The notes beneath the pieces are model-generated. The model had not been told where the DNA came from and did no database searches. It saw only the letters and a list, made by a program, of their open reading frames with translations. From Bordetella parapertussis (lineage in GTDB: Bacteria > Pseudomonadota > Gammaproteobacteria > Burkholderiales > SG8-41), in the NCBI GenBank assembly GCA_945906815.1, contig CAMDRT010000049.1:1-32020 (forward strand): 32,020 bases of DNA. The letters run 5' to 3'. Shown one piece after another: positions 23,851 through 30,093 of the stretch (position 1 is the stretch's first letter; each line of letters starts with the position of its first letter). A program made the position numbers and the translations under genes.

Positions 23851-24891
23851 ATGGCCCAACTCCTGCTCACCGGTGACATCAACCTGATGAACGTCACCGA
23901 TCCGACCGTGCCGTTTCGCAAAACCATAGCCGAATTCAAAGCGGCGGATGTGCGCTTCAGCAATATGGAGTGCTGCCTCTACGCGCCGCCAGGTGGGCAA
24001 GTATGGGACAACGAAGGTTTTTTCGCCGCGCCCAGCGCGGCAGGTGAATCGCTCAACTACGCAGGCATCGACGCAGTGGGCATCGCCAACAACGTCAATT
24101 ACGGCGAAGCGGCGATCAATGCCTCAGTGGCGCGGCTCGATGAAATCGGCGTCAGGCACACTGGCGCCGGCGCCAACCGGGCCGCGGCTTATGCGCCGGT
24201 GATCCTTGAAAAAAATGGCGTGCGCTACGGTTTTTTGCAACGCACTTCCGTCTACTGGCCCACTAACCATGAGGCCACCGCGCATACCGCCGGTGTCGCC
24301 ACCCTGCGCGGACATACGGCCTACCAAGTGCCGATGCACAAAACGCGGCCGGAGATTCCGCCGGCCAATCGTCCCGGCATTCCGCCGGAAATTCTGACCT
24401 GGCCTGATGCCAAACATCTGCAATTGTTCAAGGACGATGTCGCCGCGCTGCGCCAGCAAGTCGACATTCTGGTCGCCTCCTGCCACTGGGGCCTGCGTAA
24501 GGACGTGCTCGACTACATGCCCATGATTGCGCACGCCGCTATCGACAGCGGCGCGGATATCGTGATGGGGCACGGCCCGCATTACTCGCTGCCGACGGAA
24601 ATTTATCAGGGCAAAACCATACTCTACGGTCTGGGCAGTTTCTCGTTCCACACCGGTCACGGCGGCATCGCGCACGGCGACTGGCTGGGCATGATCGGGC
24701 TGGTCAGTGTGGAGCATAAAGCCATCTCCAAAGTCAGGATCAAATTCGTGCGCCACAACACGGCGAACGAAACCTACTTCTGCGACCCGGCCAATGAAGG
24801 CGCGGAACTCGGCGAACTCAATGTGCGCGGCGCGAAGCTCGGCACCAGGCTGGTGGCGCAGGGCATGGAGCTGGAGATACAAAAAGCTTAG
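23851..24891 (+). CDS. CapA-like (poly-gamma-glutamate synthesis) metallophosphatase-fold protein
   Basis: A 346-residue protein of the CapA/PgsA-like calcineurin-type phosphoesterase superfamily. It opens LLLTGDINLMN (metal-binding GD, residues 8-9), then ADVRFSNMECCL with Asn38 and Glu40 in the place of the usual N-L-E, GIANNVNYGE (usually ANNH..D; the His is missing), SCHWG with His212, and GHGPH with His241 and His244. Most CapA proteins are membrane-anchored and help make or move capsule polymers; this one has no leader or transmembrane segment, so a cytoplasmic hydrolase role is more likely. Its start has aagga six bases upstream. It follows the MITE-like element by 40 bases and heads the cupin/CoA-transferase part of the cluster. 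Confidence 0.82.
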   Translation: MAQLLLTGDINLMNVTDPTVPFRKTIAEFKAADVRFSNMECCLYAPPGGQVWDNEGFFAAPSAAGESLNYAGIDAVGIANNVNYGEAAINASVARLDEIGVRHTGAGANRAAAYAPVILEKNGVRYGFLQRTSVYWPTNHEATAHTAGVATLRGHTAYQVPMHKTRPEIPPANRPGIPPEILTWPDAKHLQLFKDDVAALRQQVDILVASCHWGLRKDVLDYMPMIAHAAIDSGADIVMGHGPHYSLPTEIYQGKTILYGLGSFSFHTGHGGIAHGDWLGMIGLVSVEHKAISKVRIKFVRHNTANETYFCDPANEGAELGELNVRGAKLGTRLVAQGMELEIQKA

Positions 24892-24957
24892 CGCGGCGCG
24901 GAGGGTTACTACGCGAGAGTCGACTTGCAGAAAAACGTAGGGGAGAAGGAGCATGGA

Positions 24958-25374
24958 ATGGCGCAGCTAAAAATCGTCAGGGCGGATGAGGTTCAACCAC
25001 AGAATATACGCGGCCAGGGTAAAGAAGCCGGGCAGATAAAACGTATCCTTGCCACGGAGAAGCTTTTTTTCAACGTGGATGAAGTGAGTCCGGGCTACAG
25101 CCCTCACCATTGGCATAGGCATACCCAATACAAGACTGAGGGTTACCAAGTCGAATACCTCGCTGATTTTGAAGAAATCTATTTCATACTCAGCGGGCAC
25201 GGGGTGATGCAGTGGAAGACCGAAAACAACGAAATCAGTGAACAGGCCGTGGGGCCCGGTGACACCATACATATGCCGCCAGGCGTGGTAGAGCATCAAC
25301 TGCTCAATAATGGCAGCGAACCGATACGCATGGCCGTGGTGGGCGTCCCGCCACCCAAACGCACGCCGCTTTAA
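24958..25374 (+). CDS. Cupin-domain protein
   Basis: A 138-residue single-domain cupin. Motif 1 is HHWHRHTQ followed by DFEEIYFILSGHG, with His53 and His55 and a Glu around 72-73; motif 2 is VGPGDTIHMPPGVVEHQL with His113. The metal-binding residues are thus present, so it may be an isomerase, dioxygenase or ligand-binding regulator; nothing more specific can be read. The ATG at 24958 has aaggag six bases upstream, whereas the open frame reaches upstream only through a TTG. It sits between CapA-like and CoA-transferase genes with short gaps, suggesting co-transcription. Confidence 0.85.
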   Translation: MAQLKIVRADEVQPQNIRGQGKEAGQIKRILATEKLFFNVDEVSPGYSPHHWHRHTQYKTEGYQVEYLADFEEIYFILSGHGVMQWKTENNEISEQAVGPGDTIHMPPGVVEHQLLNNGSEPIRMAVVGVPPPKRTPL

Positions 25375-25425
25375 ATTCCCGGTCGTCAATCCCTACCTAC
25401 CTCGCGAACGACAAGGAGCAATCCA

Positions 25426-26640
25426 ATGGCGCCCACCGGCCCGCTTGCGGGCATGCGCATACTCGATCTCACCAGCGTGCTGCTCGGGCCCTATGCTACC
25501 AAAATTCTCGGCGACCTCGGCGCGGACGTGATCAAGATCGAACCCGTGGAGGGCGAGGGGCGCCGCGTGTCCGGCCCCCAACGCAACCCGGGTATGGGCC
25601 AAACCTTCCTCGTGCTGAATCGCGCCAAGCGCGCCATTGCCATCAATCTGAAGGCAGCAGCAGGCCGCGATGCCTTTCTACGCTTGGCCGCGACTGCCGA
25701 TGCCGTCGTGCATAACGCCCGTGTGCAAGCCATGGTGCGTCTGGGCCTGGACTACGACGGCGTACGCAAGGTCAAGCCCGACATCGCGTACTGCTACGCC
25801 GTCGGATTCGGCAGCAAGGGCCGTTATGCGGGGCGTCCGGCCTACGACGATATCATCCAGGGCCTTACCGCCCTGCCGTCCCTGCTGAGCGCGAGCGCCG
25901 GCAAGCCCGTGTTTGTGCCCATCAATATGGCCGACCGCGTGTGTGGCGTCTATCTTGCCAATGCCACACTGGCCGCGCTGCTGCATCGTGCGCGCACCGG
26001 GCAGGGGCAGCAAGTCGAAGTCCCGATGTTCGAAATGATGGCTGAAATGGTGCTGTCCGAACACCTGTGGGACAACTATTTTGTGCCGCCCACCAAAACC
26101 AAAAACAGAAATCGCATGTTCGACCGGCGGCCCTACAAAACCCGCGACGGTTACATCTGTGTGATGGCCGGTGGCGACAAGATGTTTTTCACCTTCTGTG
26201 ATCTGATCGGCAAGCCCGAACTGAAAGCGGACCCGCGCTTTGCCCTACGCGCGCAGCGCGCCGCCCATTCCAAAGACGTCTACGACGTGATGGAAACGGC
26301 GCTGGCGGCCCGCACCAGCGCCGAATGGTTAACCCTGCTCACGCAGGCCGACATTCCCGCCGCACCGGTGCACACCATCGACAGCCTCCTCGCCGACCCG
26401 CACCTAGATGACGTGGATTTCTTCCAGATCGAAGAACATCCGAGCGAAGGCAAAGTACGCGCGATGAGGACGCCGCTACATTTCTCGGCGTCACCAGCAA
26501 TGAATCGCCGCCCGACGCCGCATATCGGCGAGCACACGGTCGAGGTGCTGCGCGAAGCCGGTCTGAACACGGCGGAAATCGACAAGCTGCTCGCCGACGG
26601 CGTGGTAAGGGCGAGTTCCCCCACGCAGCCAGTGGGTTAA
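25426..26640 (+). CDS. Class III CoA-transferase (CaiB/BaiF family)
   Basis: A 404-residue enzyme of the formyl-CoA transferase type, which moves CoA between carboxylates through an aspartyl anhydride. PLAGMRILDLTSVLLGPYAT opens the family fold; LGDLGADVIKIEP is the signature segment; GRPAYDDIIQGLTAL holds the predicted catalytic Asp141; GQQVEVPMFEMM and PAAPVHTIDSLLADPHL follow in the large domain. A full-length protein with intact active site. An aaggag lies six bases upstream of the ATG. It is the last gene of the hyu/PLP/CapA/cupin series; probably it activates an organic acid produced by the preceding enzymes. The donor and acceptor acids are not identifiable. Confidence 0.93.
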   Translation: MAPTGPLAGMRILDLTSVLLGPYATKILGDLGADVIKIEPVEGEGRRVSGPQRNPGMGQTFLVLNRAKRAIAINLKAAAGRDAFLRLAATADAVVHNARVQAMVRLGLDYDGVRKVKPDIAYCYAVGFGSKGRYAGRPAYDDIIQGLTALPSLLSASAGKPVFVPINMADRVCGVYLANATLAALLHRARTGQGQQVEVPMFEMMAEMVLSEHLWDNYFVPPTKTKNRNRMFDRRPYKTRDGYICVMAGGDKMFFTFCDLIGKPELKADPRFALRAQRAAHSKDVYDVMETALAARTSAEWLTLLTQADIPAAPVHTIDSLLADPHLDDVDFFQIEEHPSEGKVRAMRTPLHFSASPAMNRRPTPHIGEHTVEVLREAGLNTAEIDKLLADGVVRASSPTQPVG

Positions 26641-26850
26641 AGAGGGTGACTGGGTAGTCGAGGAAAATTCCGCTCTAAGAGCGTCCAACAGCCCGAGCGA
26701 GCAGACCACCCTGGTCGACTTCCTCGTTAGAACTTTCTCCAATCCTTGGCGTCCGGAGGACGGCGGGCGATGCGATTGACGTGGTGATACCATACGCAGT
26801 GTGCCGTGGAATCCAGCGGTACCGGCCTAAAAGGACGAAAGCTGGTTCAC

Positions 26851-27141
26851 ATGTTACTGGACGAATTACGTGTAAAGAGAAACGCCATTTTCGCCCTGGG
26901 CAACCAGTATGGCGCACAGCGTATTCGCGTATTCGGATCGGTCGCCAGAGGAGAGGAGCGGCCTGACAGCGATATTGATTTTCTGGTGGATTTGCCGCGG
27001 GGTTACGATCTGTTTGCCCAACGACTCCCGCTCACCGAACGCCTGCAGAGGTTGCTTCAGCGCCACGTAGAGTTAGTGCCCGAATATGAATTGAACCGGC
27101 ATATCCGAGATCAGGTTCTCAGGGAATCCGTGGATCTATGA
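26851..27141 (+). CDS. MntA-type minimal nucleotidyltransferase (antitoxin-like)
   Basis: A 96-residue protein of the minimal nucleotidyltransferase fold. IRVFGSVARGEERPDSDIDF shows the GSxxRG motif and the two catalytic aspartates of the D-x-D pair (positions near 42-44), followed by a short helical tail. In MntA/HepT modules such a protein neutralises the HEPN-domain RNase HepT by AMPylating it. The ATG at 26851 begins the family sequence; a GTG at 26806 extends it without similarity. The neighbouring HepT start overlaps its stop (ATGA), the usual arrangement, but that HepT is truncated, so the antitoxin may now be orphaned. Region 26641-26850 holds no gene; only a 7-bp cgaggaa/ttcctcg inverted pair is seen. 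Confidence 0.88.
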   Translation: MLLDELRVKRNAIFALGNQYGAQRIRVFGSVARGEERPDSDIDFLVDLPRGYDLFAQRLPLTERLQRLLQRHVELVPEYELNRHIRDQVLRESVDL

Positions 27142-27278
27142 ACAAATCATGGCAACCCTATGCACGGCACATCCTTGATGCCATAGATAGAATCAAGGTC
27201 ATCCAGACGCGAGGGGACCTCGTGCATGATCAAGTGCTGGAAGAGTGTATCCGCGCCATGCTAACTGTCGAACAATGA
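27138..27278 (+). pseudogene. Truncated HepT-like HEPN toxin
   Basis: A 46-codon frame starting at the ATGA overlap with the nucleotidyltransferase. It reads MNKSWQPYARHILDAIDRIK and continues VIQTRGDLVHDQVLEE, which closely matches the start of HepT (DUF86) proteins partnered with MntA. Full-length HepT is roughly 110-140 residues and its RNase motif (R followed by about four residues and H) lies near the C-terminus; that part is absent, and the following bases in all three frames show nothing similar. The toxin is therefore probably inactivated by a deletion or replacement after the codon for Cys or Ile near residue 37-38. It is too short to be an independently credible gene. Confidence 0.75.
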
Positions 27279-27385
27279 TTGGGCCGGGCGCAGCTTGCTC
27301 CCTTGTCATGAATAGGCAAAAGCCACCGCGAGCGTGGTTCGATCCGCACACCATTACCGTATGGATAGCAGGCGGGGCGTTGGGG

Positions 27386-27449
27386 GATAATCATCACAGG
27401 CAATGCCGCGCCGACCGCGTCAACCGCGCACGGTCGGCGCATGGCAAGG
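27386..27449 (+). promoter_or_regulatory. -10 box, 10-bp hairpin and ribosome site before a small gene pair
   Basis: gcgccgaccg (27408-27417) is exactly complementary to cggtcggcgc (27431-27440) with a 13-base spacer, so a stable GC hairpin or a dyad operator precedes the aaggag (27446) that serves the GTG at 27457. A gataat (27386-27391) upstream could be the -10 box; its -35 is not clear. The hairpin would lie in the leader of the transcript, compatible with autoregulation of the downstream gene pair. The remainder of 27279-27456 shows nothing recognisable. Confidence 0.5.
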
Positions 27450-27456
27450 AGAACTA

Positions 27457-27672
27457 GTGAGCGAATTTTCTAAAGTCATCGGCCAGCGGCAAGTACCTTT
27501 GCTGGGCGCACTTCGCGCGCCTAGCGCTGATGAGCGGGCTTGGGTAGCGCGCATGGCACCCGCGCAAACACGTGTGCCCAAGGGCGTCTTTCGCTACACC
27601 AGCCTGCACCAAGCGAGCACCGATTGGGAGCGCTGGCAGACCGATGCCATCACGGCGGCACCCCAGCCATGA
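27457..27672 (+). CDS. Small protein upstream of a nucleotidyltransferase, function unknown
   Basis: A 71-residue protein that I do not recognise. It starts at a GTG (27457) with aaggag five bases upstream: SEFSKVIGQRQVPLLGALRA, then a conserved-looking APAQTRVPKGVFRYTSLHQA segment and a DWERWQTDAI helix near the C-terminus. The charged/aromatic ending and its 4-base ATGA overlap with the nucleotidyltransferase gene suggest a two-gene module in which this is the partner protein (toxin or antitoxin unknown). The GVFRYTS.HQA.TDWERW pattern recalls short proteins encoded beside AbiEii-like nucleotidyltransferases, from general familiarity and not a search. A longer frame beginning at 27403 would run through the hairpin and is disfavoured. 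Confidence 0.65.
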   Translation: MSEFSKVIGQRQVPLLGALRAPSADERAWVARMAPAQTRVPKGVFRYTSLHQASTDWERWQTDAITAAPQP

Positions 27673-28184
27673 GCGAGTCACGCTTTACGCGTCCCGCGCA
27701 GTGGGAAGATGTACAAGCACTCGCTCGCAGACTCAATCACCACGGCGCGCGTTATGTTCTCGTAGGCGGCTATGCGCTGGCCGCGCACGGCCTCGTTCGT
27801 ATGACAACCGACATTGACATCGCCGTTGCGGCAGACCCCGACAACAACCGGCGCTGGGTCGCGGCGCTCGCCGAATTGCCCGATGGTGTCGCGGCAGAGC
27901 TGGCGAGCGAGTCCGATCCATTCGCCGGTGATCTGCTTCACGCCATCCGCATCAATGATGAATTCACGGTGGACATCATGCCGAGTGTGGCCGGGGTGTC
28001 CTTTGCAATCCTGGAACAACACGCAGAACAGTTGGTGATTGACGGTGAGGCTATCCCGGTTCTCGATCTACAGGGACTGCTCGACACCAAGCAACAAAGC
28101 GAACGACCCAAAGACCAGGCAGATGCTGTTCTTCTGCGAGAAGCGCTCGCACGCCTGTCGCAACTGCCCCAATCCACGTCCTGA
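27669..28184 (+). CDS. AbiEii/DUF6036-like nucleotidyltransferase
   Basis: A 171-residue protein of the nucleotidyltransferase fold. YVLVGGYALAAHGLVRMTTDIDIAV contains the GG-Y-A-L..HG..R.T-D-I-D-I signature: the glycine pair holds the triphosphate and the two aspartates chelate metal. EFTVDIMPSVAGVSFAILEQ includes the third acidic residue, and IPVLDLQGLLDTKQQSERPKDQADAVLL is a typical C-terminal helix region. Such proteins act as toxins or as antitoxins in abortive-infection and toxin-antitoxin modules. It starts within the stop codon of the 71-residue gene. It is complete and converges with a possible PIN remnant and the sox genes. Confidence 0.85.
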   Translation: MSESRFTRPAQWEDVQALARRLNHHGARYVLVGGYALAAHGLVRMTTDIDIAVAADPDNNRRWVAALAELPDGVAAELASESDPFAGDLLHAIRINDEFTVDIMPSVAGVSFAILEQHAEQLVIDGEAIPVLDLQGLLDTKQQSERPKDQADAVLLREALARLSQLPQSTS

Positions 28185-28314
28185 GCAAACCCAGGAAATT
28201 CGGCGAGACTAAACCCATCAAACTGGACTTGCCCCACTCAAGCACGCGCTTGTCTCCGGTCACAAACAGGTAGGCGCCTCCTGCCATTGCGCTGCCGCCG
28301 GGCCGGATTGTCAT
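28177..28314 (-). pseudogene. Possible remnant of a PIN-domain protein
   Basis: On the minus strand an open frame beginning near 28314 reads AMAGGAYLFVTGDKRVLEW then GKSSLMGLVSPNFLGLLRTW. This looks like the C-terminal third of a PIN domain: A.YLVTGDK..L with the last metal-binding Asp, then V.(S/T)P..FL..L. The N-terminal Asp and Glu residues of a PIN domain are not found upstream (28315 onward belongs to the end of soxA on the same strand), so only a fragment would remain. Its 3' end coincides with the stop of the convergent nucleotidyltransferase gene. The identification rests on a short match. Confidence 0.35.
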
Positions 28315-28335
28315 CGCGTGACCGTCATTCCGCCT

Positions 28336-29178
28336 TTACCTGCGCACTCCGGGTGTCTCCACGTGCAGGCCCTGCGCGCGCCACGCCAAAAACAACTCCA
28401 GGTCGAGCAAATCCTGCGATCCCGCCGGTGGCCGCTCGGCGCGCACGCCAAAAAAACACGCGCGCAAGCGGCGGTGCAGTGAGCCGACGGTCTGCCATTC
28501 CAGCCGGTACGCCGGATAAGGGTTGCCGTGGCCCTGACTGATGGTGTCGTTCAGGAGTTTGCCGCCGGCATTGCGATCATGGCAATGGGTGCAGGCGAGG
28601 TTCATCTGGCCCATGCGGGTGTAAAAAATAGCCTTGCCGCGCTCGAAGTTGAGCTGGTTTTGGGTGTCTAACGCCACACGCAGCGGCAGGCCGCGCGACT
28701 GCATGCCGACATAGGCCGTCAGCGCCAGCAGTTCGTCGGTTTCATAACGCAGCGGTGCGGCACGCTGGTTTTGCACGCGGCACTGATTGATGCGCCCTTC
28801 CATGTTGGTGAGCTGCGCCGTGCCAGACTCGGCCTTCACATACTTGGGATAGTGCGCCGACACGCCCTTCATGCTGATGCGCGCGTCCTGATGACAGCTC
28901 GCGCACGATTGGTTGCTGGCACCCGCCGGCTCATGCCAAAGGTTTTCGCCCCGCGCCGCCCACAACATTGCCGGGCTGGAAAACTCGTCGCGATGCAGCG
29001 CGCGCACTTCGGCACCGGCGTACTCCAGGCCGGATTTAAGGGGCGAGGGGCGTGTGGAGTCTTGTGCGCCCGCGGCGCTGAATGCCATGGCATAGAGCAG
29101 CAGTAAGAAGGTGAACGGGTGAACGGGTGAACGAGTGAACGGGTAAACCCACCGCTGCGCGCGGCTAGCGCTTTTCAC
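28336..29178 (-). CDS. soxA: SoxA, dihaem subunit of the SoxAX cytochrome
   Basis: Periplasmic c-type cytochrome that with SoxX attaches thiosulfate to SoxYZ. Two haem sites are visible, CASCH and CTHCH, and RACFFGVRAE carries the conserved extra Cys that ligates the active-site haem; the end DLELFLAWRAQGLHVETPGVR is strongly SoxA-like. A signal peptide with the FTFLLLLYAMAFSAAGA core precedes QDSTRP. The start is uncertain: the GTG at 29178 gives a sensible leader and follows the soxZ stop by 4 bases, while a TTG at 29196 would overlap soxZ by 14; the ATG at 29088 is too close to the cleavage site. An 8-bp tandem repeat lies in this leader. soxB does not follow. Confidence 0.9.
   Translation of the reverse strand: MKSASRAQRWVYPFTRSPVHPFTFLLLLYAMAFSAAGAQDSTRPSPLKSGLEYAGAEVRALHRDEFSSPAMLWAARGENLWHEPAGASNQSCASCHQDARISMKGVSAHYPKYVKAESGTAQLTNMEGRINQCRVQNQRAAPLRYETDELLALTAYVGMQSRGLPLRVALDTQNQLNFERGKAIFYTRMGQMNLACTHCHDRNAGGKLLNDTISQGHGNPYPAYRLEWQTVGSLHRRLRACFFGVRAERPPAGSQDLLDLELFLAWRAQGLHVETPGVRR
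29112..29143. repeat. Four tandem 8-bp units in the soxA leader
   Basis: Units tgaacggg (29112), tgaacggg (29120), tgaacgag (29128) and tgaacggg (29136) are head to tail, followed by a partial taaac. They fall within the N-terminal coding part of soxA (signal-peptide n-region, read on the other strand as TRSPVHPF). As eight is not divisible by three, gain or loss of one unit would shift the frame ahead of the hydrophobic core and mature protein. Confidence 0.75.
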
Positions 29179-29182
29179 TCGT

Positions 29183-29506
29183 TCACGCAGTAACAATAAT
29201 CACCGCGCTGGCGAAACCCGTCTCGCCGCGATCGTCCACCCACGAAAACTCGACCTTGCCGCTGTCCTGCGCCACCAGGTAAAACTGCAAATAGGGATTG
29301 GCTGCGATGCCCGAACCCAATTCCGCGCGAAACACTACGACACCGTTGTAGCGGCACAGCAAATCATTGACGGTATTCTTGGGAATGACTTTGCCGTTGT
29401 TATCCATGCGAAAGCCGGTTTCCATCGGATGCTGAATCGCGATGCGTATTTCCAGCATTTCGCCGCGTTTGGCTTGCGGCGGCACGAGGATTTTGGCGAG
29501 GCTCAT
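29183..29506 (-). CDS. soxZ: SoxZ, sulfur-carrier complex subunit
   Basis: A 107-residue immunoglobulin-like protein that forms the SoxYZ carrier in the periplasm. The family pattern is complete: AKRGEMLEIRIAIQHPMETG, then FRMDNNGKVIPKNTVNDL, CRYNGVVVFRAELGSGIAAN and LQFYLVAQDSGKVEFSWVDD. It has no signal peptide of its own; SoxZ is normally co-exported with SoxY through the Tat system. The ATG at 29506 begins the family sequence; an upstream in-frame extension to 29566 is not homologous. It is 32 bases after soxY and 4 bases before the chosen soxA start. Length is normal for the family. Confidence 0.95.
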   Translation of the reverse strand: MSLAKILVPPQAKRGEMLEIRIAIQHPMETGFRMDNNGKVIPKNTVNDLLCRYNGVVVFRAELGSGIAANPYLQFYLVAQDSGKVEFSWVDDRGETGFASAVIIVTA

Positions 29507-29538
29507 TTCAGACGGCGTTCGATTTGCGTGCGTTGCAT

Positions 29539-30093
29539 TCAGGTGATATCCGAGGCATCCAGACACGCGGTTTCGGTCACGATCACATCCGCCGACGCCG
29601 CCCAGAACGAACCATCCGACATGTGCGCCAGCGCCACCACGTACTGCGCACCCGACAGGCGTATGCGTGTGGTCAGCGCCGCACGCCCCGTGCCGGGCGC
29701 CATGCCGATTTTGGCGATTAGCGGGCGCGGATTTTTTTCAGCCAGCAAGTACAGTGTGCGCACATGATCGGCTGGTGTCATCGGGCTATCCACCGACACC
29801 GTCAGCGGCACCAGGTGACCATTTTCCGCCAGGTGCGGAATCTCCAACCTGACGCGGCTCTCACGCACCGGCGCACCGCCAGTGAGGGTTTTCAGTAGCG
29901 GCACCAATTCGTCCAACGGCGGGCGCACCGCGGTGGGTAGTTGCGCGAACGCCGGCGACGGCAGCAGCGCGGCGCCTACAATGCTTTTCAACACGCGGCG
30001 TCGGCCGGCGTCCGTGTCGCGTCGGTCGGTGTAAATATCGCGTCGGTCGGCGGTGTTGCAGCGTCGGTCGTTGCTGTCGGGTTGCGGTTTCAT
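29539..30093 (-). CDS. soxY: SoxY, sulfur-carrier protein with an unusual tail and leader
   Basis: A 184-residue SoxY homologue. SoxY carries sulfur intermediates on a C-terminal cysteine arm during thiosulfate oxidation. A Tat signal peptide is present (GRRRVLKSIVGAALLPSPAFA, twin Arg at 31-32), preceded by a heptad repeat with three more Arg pairs at 10-11, 17-18 and 24-25. The mature part shows the SoxY fold: ESRVRLEIPHLAENGHLVPL, VDSPMTPADHVRTLYLLAEK, KIGMAPGTGRAALTTRIRLS, and QYVVALAHMSDGSFW. The C-terminus is TETACLDASDIT, with Cys177, and not the GGCGG ending normal for SoxY, so function of the sulfur arm is uncertain. It overlaps soxX by 4 bases (ATGA). Confidence 0.88.
   Translation of the reverse strand: MKPQPDSNDRRCNTADRRDIYTDRRDTDAGRRRVLKSIVGAALLPSPAFAQLPTAVRPPLDELVPLLKTLTGGAPVRESRVRLEIPHLAENGHLVPLTVSVDSPMTPADHVRTLYLLAEKNPRPLIAKIGMAPGTGRAALTTRIRLSGAQYVVALAHMSDGSFWAASADVIVTETACLDASDIT
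29986..30069 (-). repeat. Four-unit 21-bp repeat encoding heptads with Arg pairs
   Basis: Read on the minus strand, residues 9-36 of SoxY are DRRCNTA, DRRDIYT, DRRDTDA and GRRRVLK, a seven-residue period with an Arg pair in each unit. On the plus strand the core gcgtcggtcgg recurs every 21 bases (around 30019-30072). The last unit is the real Tat motif, so the leader may have grown by tandem duplication of it or of the DRRD unit. Period is a multiple of three, so the reading frame is maintained whatever the copy number. Confidence 0.7.

Noticed and set aside
28185..28335. Remnant of soxB after soxA
   Set aside because: The downstream sequence has no SoxB-like motif; it reads better as a PIN fragment.
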